In this document: positions 43,605 through 51,636 of the stretch, in pieces
How positions within the stretch are numbered: the first letter of the stretch is position 1
Layout of the letters: every line of letters begins with the position of its first letter
Source of the DNA: Candidatus Omnitrophota bacterium
Lineage (GTDB): Bacteria; Omnitrophota; Gorgyraeia; Duberdicusellales; 4484-171
DNA length: 53,522 bases
Direction: 5' to 3'
NCBI GenBank assembly: GCA_020352775.1
Contig: CP070684.1
Span: 520,421 to 573,942, forward strand
The notes under the pieces: generated by a model
What the model was told of the DNA's origin: nothing
The model's database searches: none
The model's input: the letters and a program-made list of their open reading frames with translations, nothing else
Translations under genes and position numbers: made by a program

Positions 43605-43712
43605 ATGGGCTGTTGTGGACAATCAAAATCTTCAAAATGGATTTGGATTGGGGCTTTAGTTCTTCTTGCAATACTTCTTTTGATCGGAGTCTCTACCGGA
43701 GCGTTTAAGTAA
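43605..43712 (+). CDS. Very small single-helix membrane protein
   Basis: A 35-residue protein, MGCCGQSKSSKWIWIGALV and then a hydrophobic helix ending in TGAFK. A CC near the N-terminus may be acylated or metal-binding. It lies 8 bases after the previous stop in a run of small membrane-protein genes. There is no strong Shine-Dalgarno, so it is less certain than its neighbours. Confidence 0.45.
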   Translation: MGCCGQSKSSKWIWIGALVLLAILLLIGVSTGAFK

Positions 43713-43745
43713 GATTTTTCAGCAAGAAGAAAAGGGAGACAAAAA

Positions 43746-43946
43746 ATGAAAGAATTCCTGGTAGGTCTTATTTTTATCTTTGCGGCTTTAGTACTTTTAG
43801 GCATCGGAGTGCTGCTTTACCCTTTTCTTCTGGCATTGGCATTGTTTTTACGACTGCTTGTAATTTTTGCTCTGGGCATTTTTGCGATCTGGCTTCTGGG
43901 AAAATTTATAATTCTAGTCTGGGAAAGAATGCGAAAGAAAGAATAA
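43746..43946 (+). CDS. Small hydrophobic membrane protein
   Basis: A 66-residue protein, almost wholly hydrophobic, with two or three helices (FLVGLIFIFAALVLLGIGVL, FLLALALFLRLLVIFALGIF) and a basic end (ERMRKKE). AAAAGGGAGACAAAAA precedes the ATG. Family unknown. It ends 12 bases before the alpha/beta hydrolase. Confidence 0.65.
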   Translation: MKEFLVGLIFIFAALVLLGIGVLLYPFLLALALFLRLLVIFALGIFAIWLLGKFIILVWERMRKKE

Positions 43947-43958
43947 AAGGAATGAGCC

Positions 43959-44762
43959 TTGGTTAAAACTTTCCTGCACATACTTGGCTGGCTAATTGTT
44001 TTCTTTTTGTATATAAAATTCCTGGAGCACCGCAGTGTATTTTTCCCCACCCGGGCCATTGAGATAACCCCCCAGGCAGTTAATCTGGAATATGAGGATG
44101 TTAATTTCTTAACCGCTGATGGAATTAGCCTGCATGGCTGGTTTGTCCCTTACCCTAAGGAAGAGCTTACATTTCTTCTTTTTCACGGAAATGCCGGAAA
44201 CGTCTCGCACCGCATTGATAAAATCCTTTTATTTAACGAAGCAAAAGTCAATGTCTTTATCTTTGATTACCGCGGCTATGGAAACAGCCAGGGAAAACCA
44301 AGTGAAAAAGGTATTTATATTGATGCCAGAGCCGCCTATGGTTACCTAGTTAAAGAGCGCAAGGTAGCCCCAGAGCATATTATTTTGCATGGCACCTCTT
44401 TAGGATGTGCGGCAGCAATTGATCTAGCTTACAAAGAAGAAGTCGGAGGACTTATTATGGAGGGTGCCTTCAGTAAAGGCAGAGACGTCGCTAAAAGGCT
44501 ATATCCATTCCTACCTTCATTTATCTTCTCCAATAGCTTTAATTCCATGTCCAAAATCAAAGAAATAACCGCACCCAAGCTTTTTATCCACTCCAAAAAC
44601 GATGAAATAATTCCTTTTAAATTAGGAAAAAAGCTTTATGCTGCTAGTCTGGAACCCAAGAAGCTGGTTACGATATACGGCGGTCATAATACTGCATTTC
44701 TGGATTCTCGCCAGCATTACCTTGCGGCAGTAAAAGAGTTTATAAAAGAAGTAAAAAAATGA
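43959..44762 (+). CDS. Membrane-anchored alpha/beta hydrolase (BEM46/ABHD13-like)
   Basis: A 267-residue hydrolase. TTG at 43959 is the apparent start; no ATG lies in frame nearby, and AAAGGA sits upstream. The N-terminal hydrophobic helix ([15 protein letters not shown]) anchors it. The fold shows the oxyanion LFHGNAGN, the nucleophile elbow [11 protein letters not shown] with Ser in GTSLG, and the late catalytic Asp (KNDEIIP) and His (YGGHNTAFL). The substrate is unknown. It overlaps the YjbQ gene by 4 bases. Confidence 0.85.
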   Translation: MVKTFLHILGWLIVFFLYIKFLEHRSVFFPTRAIEITPQAVNLEYEDVNFLTADGISLHGWFVPYPKEELTFLLFHGNAGNVSHRIDKILLFNEAKVNVFIFDYRGYGNSQGKPSEKGIYIDARAAYGYLVKERKVAPEHIILHGTSLGCAAAIDLAYKEEVGGLIMEGAFSKGRDVAKRLYPFLPSFIFSNSFNSMSKIKEITAPKLFIHSKNDEIIPFKLGKKLYAASLEPKKLVTIYGGHNTAFLDSRQHYLAAVKEFIKEVKK

Positions 44763-45175
44763 AGTCTTTAACTGAACAGCTGTGGTTTAATACAAAAACC
44801 AGACGCGCCTTTATAAATATCACCCCTAAAATAGAAGAGCTGGTTAAAAAAAGTGGCGTAAAAGAAGGGCTTTGCCTTGTAAATGCAATGCATATTACGG
44901 CCAGTGTCTTTATCAATGATGATGAGTCCGGACTGCATCGCGATTTTGACCGCTGGCTTGAAAAATTAGCCCCTTATGCACCTACCTCTCAATATGACCA
45001 CAATAATGGGGAAGATAATGCTGATGCCCACCTAAAACGCACGATTATGGGCAGAGAGGTAGCAGTAGCAATAACAAATAATGCGCTTGACTTTGGCCCC
45101 TGGGAGCAGATTTTTTACGGTGAGTTTGACGGCAGACGACGTAAACGGGTGCTGGTTAAAATAATAGGGGAATAA
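44759..45175 (+). CDS. YjbQ/UPF0047 family protein
   Basis: A 138-residue protein of the YjbQ family. The conserved elements are [19 protein letters not shown], a segment with [17 protein letters not shown], and near the end LGPW-like [20 protein letters not shown]. Members have thiamine-phosphate synthase-like activity in vitro, and a conserved His and acidic residues are visible. The biological role is unclear. It starts within the end of the hydrolase gene and ends adjacent to the convergent SulP gene. Confidence 0.85.
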   Translation: MKSLTEQLWFNTKTRRAFINITPKIEELVKKSGVKEGLCLVNAMHITASVFINDDESGLHRDFDRWLEKLAPYAPTSQYDHNNGEDNADAHLKRTIMGREVAVAITNNALDFGPWEQIFYGEFDGRRRKRVLVKIIGE

Positions 45176-46849
45176 TTAGCGGCCCTGCCTTGCGCGCACA
45201 ATCTCGGCGGCCCTTAACGCTGCTTGCTCAAATCTGAGAAAGAAATTCTCCTCCCCAAGAATATCCATAAACTTCATCTTTCGCAAAAACGCCTTTGGCT
45301 CTTCCCCTAAGCCGGTAATAAAAAGAAACTTTTTCTCAGTCCCAAACATTTCTGCCAGCTCCTCCAGAGCATAGGCACCGGTAGTATCAATTTCCGGAAC
45401 GCGGTGCATACGTAAAATAAGTCCGGCAAAATCTCCGTGTTTCTCGGCAGATTTAAGGAAGTTACTTGAAGCTCCGAAGAAAAGCGGCCCATTCATCTGG
45501 AATACAAGAATTTTACTCTTCTCCTCAGTAGTAAGGGCGCTACGCCAGGATTCATCCGCTACCCAGGACTTTCCAATATCATTAAGATTAATAACATCAA
45601 TCGCAAGCAAATCTCCCATACGCTTTACAAAAAGAATGCAGGCCAAAAGAAGCCCAATACCTACTGCAACCATAATATTGATTGAAACCGTAAGGGCAAA
45701 CACGACCAGCAGTACCACCTCATCAAAGAACGGAATCTTAACTAACTGCTTAAGGCTCTTAAAATGAATAATATCTATGGCCGCTTTAAAAAGAACTGCT
45801 GCCAAACAGGCCATGGGCACTTCCTTAAGCCATTGACCTAAAAAGACCATGGAAGCTAGAATCAAAAGGGAATAGCTTACTCCGGAAAGAGGGGTTCTTC
45901 CGCCGGTATTGATATTGATTTCAGTACGAATCGTTGCACCAGCACCGGGTAGTCCCCCAAAAAGACCAGCCACACAATTACCCAGGCCCTGGCCGATGAG
46001 TTCGCGATTGCTTTCATGTTTGTGCTTGGTGAGTCGATCTGCGACCAACGAAGTAAGAAGGGAATCAACCAACCCTATTACCGCCAAAGTCATTGCCGGA
46101 GCAATCATTATCTTTAATATTTGCCAATCAAAAGGAAAGGGACGAAATGCAGGCAATCCTTTTGGGATGTCTCCGATAAGAGCCAAATCTAAGTTTAAAG
46201 CTTTTGCGAGGGCGGTTCCTAAAATTATGGCCACAATGGCACTGGGAATGGCGCGGTGAATGCGCGGAAAAACATAGATTGAAAGTAAGGTTATGCTGCC
46301 TACTGCTATTGCTGCCCAGTTGATATTCATAAAAGAATAAGGCAAAGCCTCAAAAAAAGCCTCAACGCTTCCTATGGTAGGTAGGCCCATAAACGGATTG
46401 AGCTGGGTAATAAGGATTATAATTCCGATTCCACTCATAAACCCGGAAACTACCGGATAGGGCATATACTGGATGTATTTTCCGATTTTGGTTAACCCGA
46501 AAATGATTTGAAATACCCCGGCTAAAACAATGACCCCGAACACAACCAGAGGATTACCAGTATGCTGCATCACGACGGCAGCCATAATAATTGTCATCGG
46601 AGCAGTGGGACCGCTTACCTGCGAAGGGGTGCCGCCAAACAAAGCTGCTAATAACCCTAAGATTATTGCTCCGATAAGGCCGGCTTTGGCGCCTAACCCA
46701 GAGGAGACGCCGAATGCAAGCGCAAGGGGGAGTGCGACCACACCGGTAGTAATCCCGCCCATAATATCGCCCTTAAGGTTTGAGCCCAGCATTCTGAAAT
46801 TGGAGGCGGGGCTGAATTCCTTGAAATAGTCTTTAATTTCGTTCCACAT
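45176..46849 (-). CDS. SulP-family anion transporter with STAS domain
   Basis: A 557-residue SulP/SLC26-type protein. The transmembrane region begins with GDIMGGITTGVVALPLALAF and contains VSGPTAPMTIIMAAVV and LPGAGATIRTEININTGGRT, and a cytoplasmic C-terminal STAS domain follows from about residue 440. Substrates may be sulfate, bicarbonate or carboxylates. Bacterial SulP proteins of this length with GGTPSQVSGPTAP are often bicarbonate or sulfate transporters. The start has a nearby TATACT and no Shine-Dalgarno. Confidence 0.88.
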   Translation of the reverse strand: MWNEIKDYFKEFSPASNFRMLGSNLKGDIMGGITTGVVALPLALAFGVSSGLGAKAGLIGAIILGLLAALFGGTPSQVSGPTAPMTIIMAAVVMQHTGNPLVVFGVIVLAGVFQIIFGLTKIGKYIQYMPYPVVSGFMSGIGIIILITQLNPFMGLPTIGSVEAFFEALPYSFMNINWAAIAVGSITLLSIYVFPRIHRAIPSAIVAIILGTALAKALNLDLALIGDIPKGLPAFRPFPFDWQILKIMIAPAMTLAVIGLVDSLLTSLVADRLTKHKHESNRELIGQGLGNCVAGLFGGLPGAGATIRTEININTGGRTPLSGVSYSLLILASMVFLGQWLKEVPMACLAAVLFKAAIDIIHFKSLKQLVKIPFFDEVVLLVVFALTVSINIMVAVGIGLLLACILFVKRMGDLLAIDVINLNDIGKSWVADESWRSALTTEEKSKILVFQMNGPLFFGASSNFLKSAEKHGDFAGLILRMHRVPEIDTTGAYALEELAEMFGTEKKFLFITGLGEEPKAFLRKMKFMDILGEENFFLRFEQAALRAAEIVRARQGR

Positions 46850-46858
46850 CTTATATTT

Positions 46859-46864
46859 AGTATA
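46859..46864 (-). promoter_or_regulatory. -10 element of the SulP gene, likely leaderless
   Basis: On the minus strand TATACT ends 9 bases before the ATG at 46849; no Shine-Dalgarno. Confidence 0.4.
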
Positions 46865-46918
46865 TAGCTAATCGGGGGGTTTTTCAAAAGCTTTTTAAGA
46901 TTTTTACTCAATTAAGTA

Positions 46919-46946
46919 TTGTAATTTTTACGCGATATTATATAAT
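46919..46946 (+). promoter_or_regulatory. Promoter of valS, likely leaderless
   Basis: TTGTAA (46919-46924), 16-base spacer, TATAAT (46941-46946). The -10 ends 10 bases before the valS ATG, with no Shine-Dalgarno. Confidence 0.55.
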
Positions 46947-46956
46947 CTGATTAATT

Positions 46957-49653
46957 ATGGAAATACCTTCGAAATACGACCCCAAACCAGTTGAAGAGAA
47001 AATCTATCAAAAGTGGCTTAACGAAAAAAAATTCGCTGCCCGTGCTAACCCGTCTAAAAGGCCGTTTTGTATTGTTATCCCGCCGCCCAATGTAACCGGG
47101 ATTTTACATATGGGCCATGCCCTTAATAATACTATCCAGGACGTGCTAATTCGGTTCAGGAGAATGCAAGGGTATGAATCTTTATGGATGCCCGGCACTG
47201 ACCATGCTGGAATCGCAACCCAGAATGTAGTTGAGAAGGAACTGGCCAAAGAGCGCCTTAAAAAAGAGGATATCGGCAGAGAGAAGTTTTTAGAACGGCT
47301 CTGGGACTGGACTGATAAGCACGGCTCTACAATCATTGAGCAGCTTAAAAAGCTGGGCGCAAGCTGTGACTGGGACCGCACCCGCTTTACCATGGATAAG
47401 GAGTACAGTGAGGCAGTAAAAGAAGTCTTTATTAAGCTTTATGAAAAGGAATTGATTTATCGGGGAAATTATATTATCAACTGGTGCCCGCGCTGCGAGA
47501 CTGCACTGAGCGATGAAGAATCCCCCCATAAAGAAATCGACGGCTGGCTTTATTACATCCGCTATCCCGTAGAGCAAGGGGGAGGAAAAATTCCTTCAAA
47601 ATTCAGGATAAACTATATTATCGTAGCAACCACCCGGCCGGAAACAATGCTGGGTGATACTGCAGTTGCAATTAATCCCAGAGACACCCGCTATCAATAC
47701 CTTAAAAACGCAAAAGTAATCCTTCCTATTGTGGAACGGGAGTTAAAAGTGGTAGAAGATGAAGCAGTAGACCCGGAATTTGGAACCGGGGTCGTGAAAG
47801 TTACTCCCGCACATGACCCGGCAGACTTTCAGATGGGTAAAAAACACAACTTAGAGTTTATTAATATCATGAATCCTGACAGCACCCTAAACCAGAATGT
47901 TCCCGAAGACTTCATTGGCATGGATCGATTTGAAGCACGCCAGGCGATTCTAGAAGTGCTCCAAGAGAAAAAATTAATCGAGAAAAGAGAACCCTATCGC
48001 ATCAGTGCCGGACATTGCTATCGTTGCCATACTATTATTGAGCCACGCGTCAGCCCCCAATGGTTTGTGAGGATGCGGCCCTTAGCCCAAGGTGCAATTA
48101 AAGTCGTGGAAGAGGACAAAGTCACTTTCCTTCCGCAACGCTGGAAAAAAGTATATCTTAACTGGGTCCACAATATCCAGGATTGGTGTATCTCGCGCCA
48201 GATCTGGTGGGGACACCGGCTTCCGGTTTATTATTGCAAGGATTGCCGCGAGGGCGTGGAGGAAGAAAGCAAAAAGGGCGTAATTGTTGCCAAAGAAAAA
48301 CCCCCAACTTGTCCCGCGTGTGGCTCAAGTACAATTACCCAGGATAACGATGTGCTGGATACCTGGTTTTCATCGTGGCTGTGGCCGTTTGCGACCTTTC
48401 ACTGGCCACAATCAGAGCATGGCGAGGAGAAAGCAAAGGCTGACCTTGACTATTTTTATCCCACCAATGTGCTGGTTACTGCCTCAGAGATTTTATTTTT
48501 CTGGGTGGCGCGCATGATTATGGCCGGAATGGAATTTATGAACCAGATTCCTTTTGATAAAGTCCTTATCCACGGGACAGTGCGCGATGCCAAGGGGATT
48601 AAGATGTCAAAGTCCCTGGGTAATATCATCGATCCTTTAGATATTATTGAGAAATTCGGCGCTGATGCCCTGCGCTTTTCCCTTATGCTTTTGGCGGCAA
48701 GCGGCTCTGACGTATATCTATCGGATGAGAAGTTTTTAGTGGGTAGAAATTTCTGTAACAAAATCTGGAATGCCACCCGGCTTTGCCTTCTTAAGATAAA
48801 AGAAAACAAGATCAAAGTCAGTGATTTAGAACTTAAAGAACTTGAGGATATCGATAAGTGGTGCTTGCAACAACTTGATGAAACCATAAACCAGGCGACT
48901 AAAAGCCTCCAAGATCTTTCCATTAACGATGCCACCAAAAAAGCATATGACTTCTTCTGGCACACTTTTTGTGACTGGTATCTTGAAATCATAAAAGATA
49001 ATTTTACTGCGGCCAAAACCAAAGTGCTCCTGCATTCGTTAGTTACTTCGATGAAACTGCTGCATCCGGTGATGCCGTTTATAACGCAGGAGGTATTTAC
49101 TCTTATCAAAGAGCACAGCTCTTTAAAACTAGAAGATTCCCTGGTTAGCGCAAGCTGGCCCAAACCCTCTAATATCGCACCTAAAGAATCTGAAGCCGCC
49201 AAGCTCAATTTGTTGGTTGAGACAATTCGCCAAATCCGTAACATCAAAACCGATCTTGGTCTGGGCGCAAAAAAGTTACACCTCGAAATCAAAGCCGGCC
49301 CCAAGGCGGAAGAATTCCTGAGAGCTAATGCGACCTGGATTATGCGCCTCAGTGCCTCGCAATCTCTCGATATCAAACCAAAACTGGCCCGCACCCTTTA
49401 TAAAAACGCTTTATGGGAGATTAACCTCGGCATTGAAGATATCGATGCGGAAAGCTTTGTCACTTCTCTGGAGAAAAAAATAAGTAAAATTCAAACTATA
49501 TTTGAGAAAGCCTCAGTAAGACTGACTGATCAACGGTTCTTGGATAATGCTTCCCCTGATACGGTAGAGAACGAAAAGGCTAAATTTGAAGAAATTTCCC
49601 TGCAGCTTAAACGACTGCAGGAGCTAAGAAAGGCTTTTATGGACCAGAAATAA
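46957..49653 (+). CDS. valS: Valyl-tRNA synthetase
   Basis: An 898-residue class I synthetase. HIGH is HMGH in PPPNVTGILHMGHALNN, and KMSKS is exact in GIKMSKSLGNI. The editing domain holds TTRPETMLGDTAVA, the catalytic core has DWCISRQIWWGHRLPVYYC, and CPACGSS may form a small zinc knuckle. The C-terminal coiled-coil arm (from about 830) ends the chain. Length is normal. It begins a run with nadC. Confidence 0.97.
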   Translation: MEIPSKYDPKPVEEKIYQKWLNEKKFAARANPSKRPFCIVIPPPNVTGILHMGHALNNTIQDVLIRFRRMQGYESLWMPGTDHAGIATQNVVEKELAKERLKKEDIGREKFLERLWDWTDKHGSTIIEQLKKLGASCDWDRTRFTMDKEYSEAVKEVFIKLYEKELIYRGNYIINWCPRCETALSDEESPHKEIDGWLYYIRYPVEQGGGKIPSKFRINYIIVATTRPETMLGDTAVAINPRDTRYQYLKNAKVILPIVERELKVVEDEAVDPEFGTGVVKVTPAHDPADFQMGKKHNLEFINIMNPDSTLNQNVPEDFIGMDRFEARQAILEVLQEKKLIEKREPYRISAGHCYRCHTIIEPRVSPQWFVRMRPLAQGAIKVVEEDKVTFLPQRWKKVYLNWVHNIQDWCISRQIWWGHRLPVYYCKDCREGVEEESKKGVIVAKEKPPTCPACGSSTITQDNDVLDTWFSSWLWPFATFHWPQSEHGEEKAKADLDYFYPTNVLVTASEILFFWVARMIMAGMEFMNQIPFDKVLIHGTVRDAKGIKMSKSLGNIIDPLDIIEKFGADALRFSLMLLAASGSDVYLSDEKFLVGRNFCNKIWNATRLCLLKIKENKIKVSDLELKELEDIDKWCLQQLDETINQATKSLQDLSINDATKKAYDFFWHTFCDWYLEIIKDNFTAAKTKVLLHSLVTSMKLLHPVMPFITQEVFTLIKEHSSLKLEDSLVSASWPKPSNIAPKESEAAKLNLLVETIRQIRNIKTDLGLGAKKLHLEIKAGPKAEEFLRANATWIMRLSASQSLDIKPKLARTLYKNALWEINLGIEDIDAESFVTSLEKKISKIQTIFEKASVRLTDQRFLDNASPDTVENEKAKFEEISLQLKRLQELRKAFMDQK

Positions 49654-49666
49654 AATTAAATAAGAA

Positions 49667-50548
49667 ATGGAAAAGTTAAATAGAGAAAAAATAACCGAAA
49701 TCGTAAGACAGGCCCTGAGGGAAGACATTGGAAAAAGAGATATCACCACCTCTTTTACTATCGCGGCCCTGGCTAAAGGCGAGGCAGCAATTATTGCCAA
49801 AGAAAAGGGCATATTGTGCGGGATTAAAATCGCAAAAGAGGTTTTTGAAGAACTGGATCCCCATCATAGCTTTAAATCATTCTTAAAAGACGGCCAGAAA
49901 TTCATTAAGGGTAAAAAAATCGCCCTTATAAAGGGGAGGTTACGCGCCATCCTTACCGCGGAAAGAGTAGCCCTTAATCTGCTTGCGCTTCTCTCCGGCA
50001 TTGCTACTGCAACCGGAGAGCTCGTGGAAAAAATAGAAGCCACGAAAGTAAAACTCCTTGATACCCGGAAAACCACCCCGCTCTTAAGAGACCTAGAAAA
50101 GTATGCGGTAAGGATTGGAGGAGGGTACAATCATCGCAGCAGTCTTTCCGACGCCATTATCATCAAAGACAACCATTTGCGCGCATCAAAATGCACAGAA
50201 AAAGGAAAGCTAAACGAAAAAGAGCTTGCTAAGACAATACAGCTCATTAAAAAGAAAACTCACATAAGAATCGAGGTCGAAGTTGAAAACTTAACTGAAT
50301 TTAAAGCTGTTCTAAGCTGTAAGCCCCAGGTCATAATGTTAGATAATTTTTCGCCTGCCCAATTAAAAGAAGCAGTGGCGTTACGAAACAAACAATTCCC
50401 AAGCGTAAAACTTGAGGCCTCCGGAGGAATCACTGCTGCCAACATACATACCGTGGCACACACTGGCGTGGATTTTATTTCCGCAGGAAGCATTACCCAC
50501 TCTCCCAAGGCAATTGACTTTTCCCTTGAGATCACAAAGACAGATTGA
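49667..50548 (+). CDS. nadC: Nicotinate-nucleotide pyrophosphorylase (quinolinate phosphoribosyltransferase)
   Basis: A 293-residue enzyme converting quinolinate and PRPP to nicotinate mononucleotide in NAD synthesis. Motifs: DITT near residue 24, LNLLALLSGIATATGELVE, LLDTRKTTPLLRDLEKYAV, GGYNHRSSLSDAIIIKDNHL, IMLDNFSPAQ, and EASGGITAANI. The length fits. It is followed by an AT-rich gene that splits it from uvrB. Confidence 0.95.
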   Translation: MEKLNREKITEIVRQALREDIGKRDITTSFTIAALAKGEAAIIAKEKGILCGIKIAKEVFEELDPHHSFKSFLKDGQKFIKGKKIALIKGRLRAILTAERVALNLLALLSGIATATGELVEKIEATKVKLLDTRKTTPLLRDLEKYAVRIGGGYNHRSSLSDAIIIKDNHLRASKCTEKGKLNEKELAKTIQLIKKKTHIRIEVEVENLTEFKAVLSCKPQVIMLDNFSPAQLKEAVALRNKQFPSVKLEASGGITAANIHTVAHTGVDFISAGSITHSPKAIDFSLEITKTD

Positions 50549-50592
50549 AAAAGTATTATTGAAAAGCCAGCTGTGAAGAATTAAAGTAATAT

Positions 50593-51636
50593 ATGAAAAA
50601 AATAATATTGATAAATATATATATTGGAAAATTGCCCAACTGGATAAATCTTTTTCTGCAAACATGCAAAAATAATCCCACGATCGACTGGCTTATTTTT
50701 TCAAATGATAAAACACCAAACAATACCCCCCCAAATGTTAAAATTGTTAATACGGATTTAAATCGTATTGTTTCTTTAGCTAGAAAAAAAACAGATACAA
50801 AAGTGCGCATCTTTGAAACTAGAGCGATTTGCAACCTCAAACCAGCCTATGGTGTAATTTTTGAAGATTACTTGCATGACTATGATTTTTGGGGACATTG
50901 CGACTTAGATATTATGTGTGGAGATATACGCAAATTTATCACCGAAAAGATGCTAGATCAATATGATGTTATTTCCTCGTGCATCCTACATATTGCAGGG
51001 CCTTTTACAATTTACAGAAATTGCGCAAAGATAAACTATCTTTTTAAAGAAAACCCAAAATACAAAGAAGCTTTTGAAAAAGGAAAAAATGTAGGTTTTG
51101 ATGAGGTAGGGTTCGGAAAAGAATATTTTGGCTTTGATTTAACCGTTACGCAAGCGCAAGAAAAAGGGTTAATAAAAGTGGCGATGCAAAAAGTGGCTTT
51201 AAGAGATAAAAATAATAAAAAATGGCTAAAAAACCTGATAAAGAAAGTCAAGCCAATAAAGAAACACATAAAGTTCGAACGAGAAAAAGCAGGGATATGT
51301 TATTATAAAAACGGAAAGATTTTTCACAAGAAAACCAATGAAGAATTCATGTATTTTCATTTCCTAAAATGGAAAAAGCGTATGTTTCTTCCACTCATGA
51401 TTGAATGGGATGACTCAATAAAATATTGGGAGATGCGAAAAAGAGGAATAAAATTATTCTTCAATTCAAAGCGAGATTTATTTAAATATTATACAGGAAA
51501 CTTCTTAAAATTTCCTGCTATTGTTAACATAGCACTATATCTTTTAAAAATTCCAATAAATAAGGTTAACTGGTTTTTTAGGGGTTTGACAAGAAAGGGC
51601 AAGCGCTGTTATCGATGGATAAATTCAAACTGGTAA
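50593..51636 (+). CDS. Glycosyltransferase-like protein (DUF6625-type), probable recent insert
   Basis: A 347-residue protein with a GT-A-like N-terminal region. A DxD-type motif lies in DYDFWGHCDLDIMCGDIRKF (about residue 98-117), and KKIILINIYIGKLPNW opens the chain. This pattern fits the DUF6625 family of predicted polysaccharide enzymes. The C-terminal 130 residues are basic and Lys/Ile/Phe-rich. It is much more AT-rich than nadC and uvrB on either side, suggesting transfer. Its end overlaps the uvrB start by 22 bases in another frame. Donor and acceptor are unknown. Confidence 0.7.
   Translation: MKKIILINIYIGKLPNWINLFLQTCKNNPTIDWLIFSNDKTPNNTPPNVKIVNTDLNRIVSLARKKTDTKVRIFETRAICNLKPAYGVIFEDYLHDYDFWGHCDLDIMCGDIRKFITEKMLDQYDVISSCILHIAGPFTIYRNCAKINYLFKENPKYKEAFEKGKNVGFDEVGFGKEYFGFDLTVTQAQEKGLIKVAMQKVALRDKNNKKWLKNLIKKVKPIKKHIKFEREKAGICYYKNGKIFHKKTNEEFMYFHFLKWKKRMFLPLMIEWDDSIKYWEMRKRGIKLFFNSKRDLFKYYTGNFLKFPAIVNIALYLLKIPINKVNWFFRGLTRKGKRCYRWINSNW

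Noticed and set aside
45909-46829. Open frames on the plus strand inside the SulP gene
   Set aside because: They are antisense to a well-supported transporter and their translations are low-complexity shadows.
48456-49394. 312-codon open frame on the minus strand inside valS
   Set aside because: It is fully antisense to a certain valS gene, has no ribosome site or recognisable domain, and is a typical mirror frame of a codon-biased gene.
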